In this document: positions 53,847 to 62,396 of the stretch, in pieces
Layout of the letters: every line of letters begins with the position of its first letter
How positions within the stretch are numbered: the first letter of the stretch is position 1
Source: Sandaracinaceae bacterium
Lineage (GTDB): Bacteria > Myxococcota_A > Polyangia > Polyangiales > Houyiibacteriaceae
NCBI GenBank assembly: GCA_016706685.1
Contig: JADJJE010000001.1
Span: 434,001-498,000, forward strand
Direction: 5' to 3'
DNA: 64,000 nt
Notes under the pieces: model-generated
The model's input: only the letters and a program-made list of their open reading frames with translations
Database searches by the model: none
What the model was told of the DNA's origin: nothing
Position numbers and translations under genes: made by a program

Positions 53847-56534
53847 CTACTCGTCGCCAGACTCCCCAGAGTCGCCGCGCCCGCCCTCATCCGAACCGCC
53901 GTCATCCGACGTGTCCAAGCCCGGCACCAGCGAGTCGTCACCGGCATCGCCAGCTTCGCCGAGCCCCGCGTCGCCGGCCGCGTCGGTCTCTTCCTCGTCG
54001 TCTGCCGCCAGCGGCTCCACGTCCACCACGCGCTCGCCGTCCTTCAACCGGATGACGCGCACGCCCTGCGTGTTGCGGCCCGTCTCGCGGATCTCGGCGA
54101 CCCGCGTGCGAATCACCAGACCGCCGTCGGTGATGACCATGAGGCCGTCTTCCGGCAACACCAGGCGCAGGCAGACCAGCTCGCCGTTTCGCTCCGAGGT
54201 GTCCATCGCGATGATGCCCTTGCCGGCGCGCGTCTGGAGACGCCACTCGCTGACGGGCGTGCGCTTGCCATAGCCGTTGGCGCTCACCGTGAGGACCTGC
54301 TGCGTGGCGTCGGCCTCCACGATGTCCATGGCGATGACGCGGTCGCCCTCGGCCAGCTCGATGCCGCGCACGCCGCGCGTGTCACGACCCGTGGGGCGCA
54401 CGTCGTCCACCGAGAAGCGGATGCTCATGCCGCCTGCCGTGCCGATGAGCACCTCCTGGCCGTCGGTCACCACGCGCGCGGCGAGCAGGGAGTCGCCCTC
54501 GTCGATGCCCACGCCGATGATGCCGGTCTGGCGAATGCTCTCGTAGGCCGACAGCGCCGTGCGCTTGATCTTGCCGCCCACCGTGACGGTGAGCAGGAAG
54601 CCGTCGTCCACGAAGGCGCGGATGGGCACCATGGCCGCCACCGCCTCGCCCTCTTCGAAGCCCACGAAGTTGACCATGGGCCGGCCGCGCGCCGTGCGCG
54701 CCATCTGCGGGATCTCGAACACGCGCCGCGTGAAGGCCTTGCCGTCCCCGCTGAGGAACAGCATGTGCGCGTGCGCGTTGACCACGTGCACCCACTTCAC
54801 GAAGTCTTCGTCGCGCGTGTCCATGGCCCGCAGGCCCTTGCCGCCACGACCCTGGGCGCGGTACTCGCTGAGCGGCACGCGCTTGATGTAGCCGCGGTGC
54901 GTGACCGTGACGACCACGTCTTCGTCGGGGACCAGGTCCTCGATGCTCAGGTCGCCCTCGGCCTCCACGATCTCGGTGCGGCGCGCGTCGCCGTACTTCT
55001 CACGAATCTCCTGGAGCTCGTCCACGATGACCGCCAGCAGCAGCTTCTCGCTGCCCAGGATGGCTTCGAGGCGCGCGATGGTGTCGCACAGCCCACCGTA
55101 CTCACCGGCCAGCTTCTCGCGCTCGAGGCCGGTCAGCTTGCTGAGGCGCATCTCGAGGATGGCCTTGGCCTGCCGCTCGGTCAGGAAGTAGTCCCCACGC
55201 GCGAGCGCGGTGGCGATCTCGTTCTCGGGACGGCCAGCACGCCGCACGAACTCTTCGAGCCCCTTGAGCGGGAGCTGCTGCAGCGCCGAGCGCGCCTCGT
55301 CGGCGTTCTGCGACGCGCGAATGGTGGCGATGACCAGGTCGATCTCGGTCACGGCCATGCCGAGACCCTCGACCAGCTCGCGCTGCGCCACGGCCTGCCG
55401 CAGGTCGAAGCGCGTGCGGCGCGTGACCACCTCGCGGCGGTGGTCGATGAAGTGCAGCAGGCCCGTGCGCAGGTCCAGCAGCTTCGGGCGCTGGCCCACG
55501 ATGGCCAGGCAGTTGTAGCCGAACGTGCTCTGCAGCGCGGTCATCTGGTAGAGCATGTTCAGCACGATCTCGCCGTGCGCGTCGCGCTTCAGCTCGATGA
55601 CCATGCGCATGCCGTCGCGGTCGCTCTCGTCGCGCAGGTCGGAGATGCCCTCGATGCGCTTCTCGCGCACCAGCTCGGCAATCTTCTTGAGCAGCTCGGC
55701 CTTGTTGACCTGGTACGGGATCTCGGTGACCACGATCATCTCGCGGTCGCCCTTGCCGGGCATGGGCTCGATGGTGGCGCGCGCGCGCATGACCACGCGG
55801 CCGCGGCCCGTGCGATAGGCCTGCACGATGCCGGCGCGCCCGTAGATGTAGCCCGCGGTGGGGAAGTCCGGGCCCTTCACGCCCAGGCGACCCGTCTCCG
55901 GATCGTCCTCCATGAGCTGGTCGTTGCTGAGCTTCGGGTTCTTGATGAGCCGAATCGTGGCGTCCACGATCTCGCCCAGGTTGTGGGGCGGGATGTTGGT
56001 GGCCATGCCCACCGCGATGCCACCGCTGCCGTTGATCAGCAGGTTGGGCACGCGGCTGGGCAGTACCAGCGGCTCGTGCTCCGACTCGTCGAAGTTGGGC
56101 CCGAAGTCGACGGTCTCTTTGTCGATGTCGGCCAGCAGCTCGGAGGCCAGGCGCGACATGCGCACCTCGGTGTAGCGCATGGCGGCCGCAGGGTCGCCGT
56201 CCACCGAGCCGAAGTTGCCCTGGCCGTCCACCAGCGGGTAACGGAGCGCGAAGTCCTGCGCCATGCGCACGAGCGCGTCGTAGACCGCGCTGTCGCCGTG
56301 CGGGTGGTACTTACCGAGCACGTCACCGACGATGCGGGCGCTCTTCTTGTACGAGGAGCCGGCCGTGACCTTCTGCTCGTGCATGGAGTAGAGGATGCGG
56401 CGGTGCACCGGCTTCAGCCCGTCACGGGCGTCCGGGATGGCGCGCCCGATGATGACGCTCATCGCGTAGTCGAGATACGACTTGCGCATCTCGTCTTCGA
56501 TGGTGACGGGGAACTTCTTCTGGGTCTCGGCCAT
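53847..56534 (-). CDS. gyrA: DNA gyrase subunit A
   Basis: The product is 895 residues, the breakage-reunion subunit that introduces negative supercoils with GyrB. Catalytic Tyr 121 is in AAMRYTEVRM. The quinolone region GDSAVYD has Ser 82 and Asp 86 (E. coli 83 and 87), the susceptible residues. A GyrA-box-like GRGGKGLRAMD in the C-terminal beta-pinwheel supports gyrase over topoisomerase IV. The last ~50 residues are strongly acidic (Asp, Glu, Gly, Ser). The ATG at 56534 gives MAETQKKFPVTIEDEM; the longer upstream frame is promoter DNA. Single gene, divergent from the small lipoprotein. Confidence 0.97.
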   Translation of the reverse strand: MAETQKKFPVTIEDEMRKSYLDYAMSVIIGRAIPDARDGLKPVHRRILYSMHEQKVTAGSSYKKSARIVGDVLGKYHPHGDSAVYDALVRMAQDFALRYPLVDGQGNFGSVDGDPAAAMRYTEVRMSRLASELLADIDKETVDFGPNFDESEHEPLVLPSRVPNLLINGSGGIAVGMATNIPPHNLGEIVDATIRLIKNPKLSNDQLMEDDPETGRLGVKGPDFPTAGYIYGRAGIVQAYRTGRGRVVMRARATIEPMPGKGDREMIVVTEIPYQVNKAELLKKIAELVREKRIEGISDLRDESDRDGMRMVIELKRDAHGEIVLNMLYQMTALQSTFGYNCLAIVGQRPKLLDLRTGLLHFIDHRREVVTRRTRFDLRQAVAQRELVEGLGMAVTEIDLVIATIRASQNADEARSALQQLPLKGLEEFVRRAGRPENEIATALARGDYFLTERQAKAILEMRLSKLTGLEREKLAGEYGGLCDTIARLEAILGSEKLLLAVIVDELQEIREKYGDARRTEIVEAEGDLSIEDLVPDEDVVVTVTHRGYIKRVPLSEYRAQGRGGKGLRAMDTRDEDFVKWVHVVNAHAHMLFLSGDGKAFTRRVFEIPQMARTARGRPMVNFVGFEEGEAVAAMVPIRAFVDDGFLLTVTVGGKIKRTALSAYESIRQTGIIGVGIDEGDSLLAARVVTDGQEVLIGTAGGMSIRFSVDDVRPTGRDTRGVRGIELAEGDRVIAMDIVEADATQQVLTVSANGYGKRTPVSEWRLQTRAGKGIIAMDTSERNGELVCLRLVLPEDGLMVITDGGLVIRTRVAEIRETGRNTQGVRVIRLKDGERVVDVEPLAADDEEETDAAGDAGLGEAGDAGDDSLVPGLDTSDDGGSDEGGRGDSGESGDE

Positions 56535-56790
56535 GGGCGTGACGGTACCTTGCGCAGGGGTGCACGCGGGTCCTCGCGATGGGGCGTTTCGGTGCCCCCC
56601 GGGACGCGTGAAAGTTGCGCGGAGACTAGCATTTCTCGCCTCCGATCGCCCGCTCGGCGACGGCTTTTTCGAGTTGCCAGACGAAAACGGAGTAGGCGGC
56701 AAGCGTCAACCAAGTTGACGGCGGTCGGTGTGGATTCGCGGGGTTCGCCACACGCTGCGAGCGGCCCCGGTATTGCACTGCGATTCTGCT

Positions 56791-57150
56791 ATGATGCAGC
56801 TGATGCGGCAGCTCTCGAGACAGCTTTCAGCGCGTACGCTGGCCGGGGTCGTGCTGGTGGTGACGCTGGGGTGCGCCCCCACCACCGGCCCAGTGGTGCC
56901 CATCCTCCCGCCGCTGACGATCTCGACGCCCGACGTGGACGGAAACGTGAGTATCGACGGTGATGCAGAGCCCGAAGCCCAGGTGTTCGCATTCAACGAA
57001 GCCCGCGGGGAAGGCGTCATCGGCACCGCCGATGGCGTGGGGCGCTATCAGCTGGTTCTGGGCGCCGACGTGGGAGATGACATCTCCGTGTGGCAGCGCG
57101 TGGGTACCGAGGACAGCCCACCGCGCATTCAGACCGTGCCAGGCCCCTGA
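56791..57150 (+). CDS. Small lipoprotein, Ig-like or carboxypeptidase-regulatory fold
   Basis: The product is 119 residues. The signal ends VVTLGC (lipobox), then a Pro-rich spacer and a ~70-residue beta-rich module (DVDGNVSIDGDAEPEAQVFAFN; GVGRYQLVLGADVGDDISVW). This resembles bacterial Ig-like or carboxypeptidase-regulatory-like domains by pattern only. The start could be ATG 56791 or 56803. It shares the 256-bp gap 56535-56790 with the gyrA promoter; no operator was identified there. Confidence 0.65.
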   Translation: MMQLMRQLSRQLSARTLAGVVLVVTLGCAPTTGPVVPILPPLTISTPDVDGNVSIDGDAEPEAQVFAFNEARGEGVIGTADGVGRYQLVLGADVGDDISVWQRVGTEDSPPRIQTVPGP

Positions 57151-57189
57151 GTCAGCCGGCCCCCACGACGACTTGGCGACGCCTCGGGC

Positions 57190-57924
57190 TCAGTTGCCCA
57201 GGAGGGCGCGCACCAGCGAAGCCACGTCTGCGGGGCTCACGTTGCCCTCGCACCGAATGAAGCGGCCTTGCCCCTGGCCCAGCGCCACCACCTCGGCTTC
57301 GAGCGCCGCGCTGGCGCCCCACAGGATGACGCTCGACCCCTGAGGCAGGTCGGGCACGAGCGTGGCCACGGAGATGGGGTTCACCGACGGCGCGAGGCAG
57401 TCCAGCACCAGCACGGGGTGCGTGAACACGGCGGCGTTGACCTGATCGAACAGGGCCATCAAGTCGTCGGCCTGGAGCGCCACGCAGTCGTGCGAGAGGT
57501 CGGCGAGCAGCGCGGCGCGCCGGCGCGGGTGGGCGCTCGCCACGATGGTCACGCCCAGCGGCTCACCCACCACGTCGCGCTCGCGCTCGAACTCCTCGGA
57601 GCGGGCGGGACGTGCCGTGAGGCGAATCTGGCTCTGCTCGGACGGGTCGCTGATGCGCGGCAGGATGGGCGCGAGGCCCTCCACCACCATCGACGCCTCG
57701 TCGTCGCCCAGCACCGTGGCCAGGGACTCGTAGAGCGGCCCCTCGACAAAGGCCTCGAGGTCTTCTCGCCCCGAAGGGAGCGCCGAGAGCGACGCGGCGC
57801 GCAGCGCGGAGCCCACGAGCTTGGCCGCAATAGCGGGCGTCACGACCGCCTCGATCGCCTCGACGACGACACGCTCGATGCGTGCGGAAGTCGAATGGGT
57901 TCGTCGGGCGGACTCAGCGTTCAT
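57190..57924 (-). CDS. Hypothetical protein with receiver-like C-terminal domain
   Basis: The product is 244 residues. The first ~115 are helical (ARIERVVVEAIEAVVTPAIAAKLVGSAL), unlike any family I can name. Residues ~123-240 look like a CheY-type receiver fold: GVTIVASAHPRRRAALLADL, then PVLVLDCLAP with an Asp at the phospho-acceptor position (175), and a following alpha/beta pattern (SSVILWGAS). The acidic pair near the start is lost and the switch Thr/Lys are uncertain, so it may be a pseudoreceiver. Convergent with the small lipoprotein; divergent from the RNase-like gene. Confidence 0.7.
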   Translation of the reverse strand: MNAESARRTHSTSARIERVVVEAIEAVVTPAIAAKLVGSALRAASLSALPSGREDLEAFVEGPLYESLATVLGDDEASMVVEGLAPILPRISDPSEQSQIRLTARPARSEEFERERDVVGEPLGVTIVASAHPRRRAALLADLSHDCVALQADDLMALFDQVNAAVFTHPVLVLDCLAPSVNPISVATLVPDLPQGSSVILWGASAALEAEVVALGQGQGRFIRCEGNVSPADVASLVRALLGN

Positions 57925-58066
57925 TGGGCCAACGGGAAGTGTGGCACGCGCAAGTCAGACGTACAAATTGTGCACAGCGTGCCACTTGGTGTGATGGAGC
58001 ACATTGGCCCACATCGACGCAGGGAAACCGCTGGCTTCGGGGCAATGCGCTGCTATCAGCCGCTGC

Positions 58067-58990
58067 ATGCGTGTCTTCGGTGTCGACGAGAACGGCCTCG
58101 GCCCACGCCTGGGACCGCTCATCGCCACAGGCGTCACGCTGGAGCTGAAGAGCTACTCGGACAGCGCCCTGCGCCGGCGTGGTGAGGCGCTGGGCATCAC
58201 CGACTCGAAGGCCAGCTCGGCCTTCGGACGCATGGCGCTCGCAGAGAGCCTCACCTTGGCGGTGCTGGAGCGCTTGCACGGCGCGGCTCCTCGCACGGCG
58301 GACTCGCTCTTCGCGGAGCTGGCCGTGGACGGCATGGTGGGCCTGCGCGCCCCGTGCCCCAGCGGAGAGACGGCGCGGCAGTGCTGGGCCGACTCGCCCT
58401 CGCTGCCGTTGTTCGGTGGAGACATCGTGGACGGGCGCAAGCGGCTGAAGGCCCTCGAGGGGCGCTCCGTGCTGCGCATCACGCGCGCGCGCTCGGTGCT
58501 GGTGTGTGCTGGCGTGCTCAACCACGAGCTGGCGCTCGGCCGCACCAAGCTGGCGGTGGACCTCAACGCCTTCGAGCGCCTGATGCTGGACGCGCGCGCC
58601 GCGAGCGACGAGCCGCTGCTGGCCATCTGCGGGATGGTGGGCGGCATCCGAAAGTACGAGGGCTACTTCGGCCGCTTTCCGGCGGCGAACGTGCACCCCA
58701 TGGAGGAGAGCAAGCAGCGCTCGGTCTACGGGGTGGACGGAGTGGGCGAGGTGCGCTTCGAGGTGAACGCCGACGCCAACCACCTGCCCGTGGCGATGGC
58801 TTCCATGATCGGCAAGTACGTGCGCGAGGTCTCCATGGAGCGCCTGAATCGCTACTACGTCGGGCACGACCCTAGCCTGCCGCGGGTGAGCGGCTACCAC
58901 GACCCGAAGACGCGCGACATGGTCGAGCGCACCCAGGCGCTGCGCTACAAGCTGCAGATCGCGGACGCCTGCTTCGAGCGGCGGGGCTGA
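58067..58990 (+). CDS. Divergent RNase HII-like protein
   Basis: The product is 307 residues with an RNase H fold pattern of the HII type: VFGVDENGLGPRLGPLI (Asp 7, Glu 8), GITDSKASS, LAVDLNAFE (Asp 165), and FEVNADANHLPVAMASMIGKYVRE (Asp 236), matching the four-acid layout and the final helix of RNase HII. It is about 100 residues longer than bacterial HII, with an insertion at ~75-140 and no close motif match, so removal of RNA from DNA hybrids is only inferred. The start at ATG 58067 keeps DENG near residue 8, as in the family. Confidence 0.72.
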   Translation: MRVFGVDENGLGPRLGPLIATGVTLELKSYSDSALRRRGEALGITDSKASSAFGRMALAESLTLAVLERLHGAAPRTADSLFAELAVDGMVGLRAPCPSGETARQCWADSPSLPLFGGDIVDGRKRLKALEGRSVLRITRARSVLVCAGVLNHELALGRTKLAVDLNAFERLMLDARAASDEPLLAICGMVGGIRKYEGYFGRFPAANVHPMEESKQRSVYGVDGVGEVRFEVNADANHLPVAMASMIGKYVREVSMERLNRYYVGHDPSLPRVSGYHDPKTRDMVERTQALRYKLQIADACFERRG

Positions 58991-59018
58991 GCCGCCGGAC
59001 GAACGACGCTGGTCGGCA

Positions 59019-59519
59019 TCAGCCGCCATGGGACACAGCGCGACCGGGGCGTTGCTCGAACTGCTCGATGAGGGCTCGCACCGCGGCCTGCGAGAGTCCC
59101 GGTGTCAGGGCTCGCACATAGGGCGCCAAGAACTCCACGGCAAGGTCGACCGCGCTGAAGACCTTCGCGGGGTGCGGCGCGGGGGCCAGCATCATCAGTC
59201 CCGTGAGGATGCTGCGCTGCAGCGAGCCCAAGAGTCCCTCGGCGAGGATGACGGTGGCCGCCGCGTCGCGCACGTCTTCCCATTGCTTCATGAGCTGCAC
59301 CATCTTGCTGCGCTCGGCTTGGGTCATGCGGTTGTCGCTCGGGTAGATGACCACCAGCTCGACGATGCGCCCCGGGTGCTCGGCGTGCCACGCGTTGCCG
59401 CGGCGCTGCATCTCACTCATCTCGTCCACCGTCAGCGCCCCCTCGAAGAGGTGCACGCCGAAGCGCCCGGACACCATGCTCCAGGCGGTGGGCAGCTGCG
59501 TGAGCGGCTCGAAGATCAT
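59019..59519 (-). CDS. Hypothetical cytoplasmic protein
   Basis: The product is 166 residues, without signal or membrane helix. An early beta-rich part (TAWSMVSGRFGVHLFEGALTVDEMSEMQRRG) followed by IVELVVIYPSDNRMTQAERSKMVQLM and a helical C-terminal half is STAS- or SpoIIAA-like in outline, but no conserved phospho-site is evident. I do not recognise a family. It lies 17 nt upstream of the lipoprotein stop on the same strand and 28 nt from the convergent RNase-like gene. Confidence 0.7.
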   Translation of the reverse strand: MIFEPLTQLPTAWSMVSGRFGVHLFEGALTVDEMSEMQRRGNAWHAEHPGRIVELVVIYPSDNRMTQAERSKMVQLMKQWEDVRDAAATVILAEGLLGSLQRSILTGLMMLAPAPHPAKVFSAVDLAVEFLAPYVRALTPGLSQAAVRALIEQFEQRPGRAVSHGG

Positions 59520-59536
59520 GCCCGCGAGGCTACCAC

Positions 59537-60184
59537 CTACTCGCCGGGGAGTGGTTCGCCCACGTGGCGCCCGCAGCGCTGGTGGTCGCGGTGATAGGCC
59601 TGGAGGGCAGCGCGCCCGCCCTGACGGCGAAGCTCGATCAACTCGTCCAAGATGGGCGCGCCGTGCGCCTGGCCACGCCGACGGTAGGCCTCGAACCAGC
59701 GCAGGCCCGACTCGAGGCCTGCCCCCTGCACGCGATCACTGTCCGGGTCCACGGCCTCCGCCGGGTTCTCGATCATGTAGGCCGCCATGCCGAAGCCGGC
59801 GCCGATCATGAAGCCCGTGGCCGCGCCCTCCCCACCCTGTTCTTCGGCCAGCGCAGCAACACCTGCGCAGAGCGTCACGTGCACGTCGGGCGAGGCGGTC
59901 AGCCACATGAGCAGCAGCGCGATGGTGGACGGGTCCTCGCCGGGGTTGGGAGGCGTGGTGGGCAGGAAGGGGTCCTGCTCCCAGCGTCGAATGAACTCCG
60001 CGATGGCCAGCAGCTGCTCGCGCGACTGGTGCTGCTCGGCGCCCGCCACCAAGTCACGCACGGTGGCGTAGCGCTGCACGCCGCTCGCGTGGCTGGTCCC
60101 GATGGTGGAACCCGCTGACGGGGTTCCACATGCGGTGACCGCGCCCAGCAGCGCGACCAAGAACAAGCCGACGCTCTTCTTCAT
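59537..60184 (-). CDS. Lipoprotein of unknown function
   Basis: The product is 215 residues with a signal MKKSVGLFLVALLGAVTAC (lipobox, Cys 19). The mature part is helical with two weakly hydrophobic patches (TALLLMWLTAS-like; GFMIGAGFGMAAYMIENP) that could be an amphipathic or buried core. No enzyme motif. It is 17 nt before the hypothetical gene at 59019, so probably an operon. Divergent from the expansin-like gene, with about 100 bp between. Confidence 0.72.
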   Translation of the reverse strand: MKKSVGLFLVALLGAVTACGTPSAGSTIGTSHASGVQRYATVRDLVAGAEQHQSREQLLAIAEFIRRWEQDPFLPTTPPNPGEDPSTIALLLMWLTASPDVHVTLCAGVAALAEEQGGEGAATGFMIGAGFGMAAYMIENPAEAVDPDSDRVQGAGLESGLRWFEAYRRRGQAHGAPILDELIELRRQGGRAALQAYHRDHQRCGRHVGEPLPGE

Positions 60185-60284
60185 GCCGAGTGACGCTACC
60201 ACGGCGCGGGCTACCCCGATGACGTGACACGACGCCGCGCTCGCCTCTTGACCACGGCGCGCTTCGGGCGTGTTGTAGTGGGCC

Positions 60285-61034
60285 ATGCGCCGCCACACGC
60301 CTCCACCGACCCACTCACTCCTCGCGGCCGCCGCTGCGTTGCTCGCCGCCTCGTGTGGCGACGGCGGGACGGGGCCTGGCGCGCCGGTCACCGTGGGCGA
60401 TCCGGTCGGGCCGGATCACAGCGGGCAATACCACTTGGGCCCCGTCGATTTCGCGGAGTCGGAGTGGCACAACGCCTGCGCGCCGTACCCCAGCAGCATC
60501 CGCACGATTACGGGCAACATGATCGCAGGGGTGAGCAACAGCGTGGCGACACCGGGCTCCCTGTGCGACGCGTGCATCGAGGTCACCACGGCGATGGGCC
60601 GCACCGAGGTCCTGCGCGTGGTCACGTATGGGGAGTCGGGCAGCGACGGGGATCTCGACGTCAGCCCCGAGGCGTATGCGGCGCTCAACCTGGACGAGTT
60701 TCCGCGCAGCATGACGTGGCACCTGGTGGCCTGCGACAACGCCGAGCCGCTCTACGTGCAGTTCCAGACGGAGGCGAGCCAGTGGTGGACCAGCCTCTGG
60801 GTGCGCAACCCCACCATGGCGATCGAGCGCGTGGAGGTCATCAACGCGCGCTTCCCAGGCGGGCGCGCGCTCGAGCGCGGCACCGACGGCACGTTCACCG
60901 AGAGCTCGGGCTTCGGCGAGGGGCCGTTCACGCTGCGCGTGGTCGGCGTCACGGGCGCGTCCGTGGACATTCCGTTCGACGGGGTCGAGGCTGGTGCCTT
61001 GGTGGCAGCCAGCGGCAACATCCCGTTGGATTGA
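60285..61034 (+). CDS. Expansin-like lipoprotein
   Basis: The product is 249 residues with lipobox ASC (Cys 24). The mature part matches bacterial expansins: a barwin-like double-psi barrel (SEWHNACAPYPSS; CDACIEVTT; VVTYGESGSDGDLDVSPEAYAALN, with the conserved Asp) and then a CBM63-like domain (ASQWWTSLWVRNP; ERVEVINARFPGG), which binds polysaccharide through aromatic residues. Bacterial expansins loosen plant cell-wall or peptidoglycan contacts without hydrolysis. It is unusual for one to be lipid-tethered. Call rests on motif pattern. Confidence 0.8.
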   Translation: MRRHTPPPTHSLLAAAAALLAASCGDGGTGPGAPVTVGDPVGPDHSGQYHLGPVDFAESEWHNACAPYPSSIRTITGNMIAGVSNSVATPGSLCDACIEVTTAMGRTEVLRVVTYGESGSDGDLDVSPEAYAALNLDEFPRSMTWHLVACDNAEPLYVQFQTEASQWWTSLWVRNPTMAIERVEVINARFPGGRALERGTDGTFTESSGFGEGPFTLRVVGVTGASVDIPFDGVEAGALVAASGNIPLD

Positions 61035-61072
61035 CCCAGACCCACGCGGGCTCGGGCCTTCTGCCTCCCCCC

Positions 61073-62335
<1,263 letters not shown>

Positions 62336-62396
62336 GCCTCAATTCTTATCACGCCGCAGGCAGCCCTGGGGGGGCGCGGGTGAGCCCGCGATGCGC

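Noticed and set aside
53817..56963. Long plus-strand ORF antisense to gyrA (over 1000 codons)
   Set aside because: It is a shadow of gyrA: His/Val/Arg-rich, no domains, produced by the third-position GC bias.
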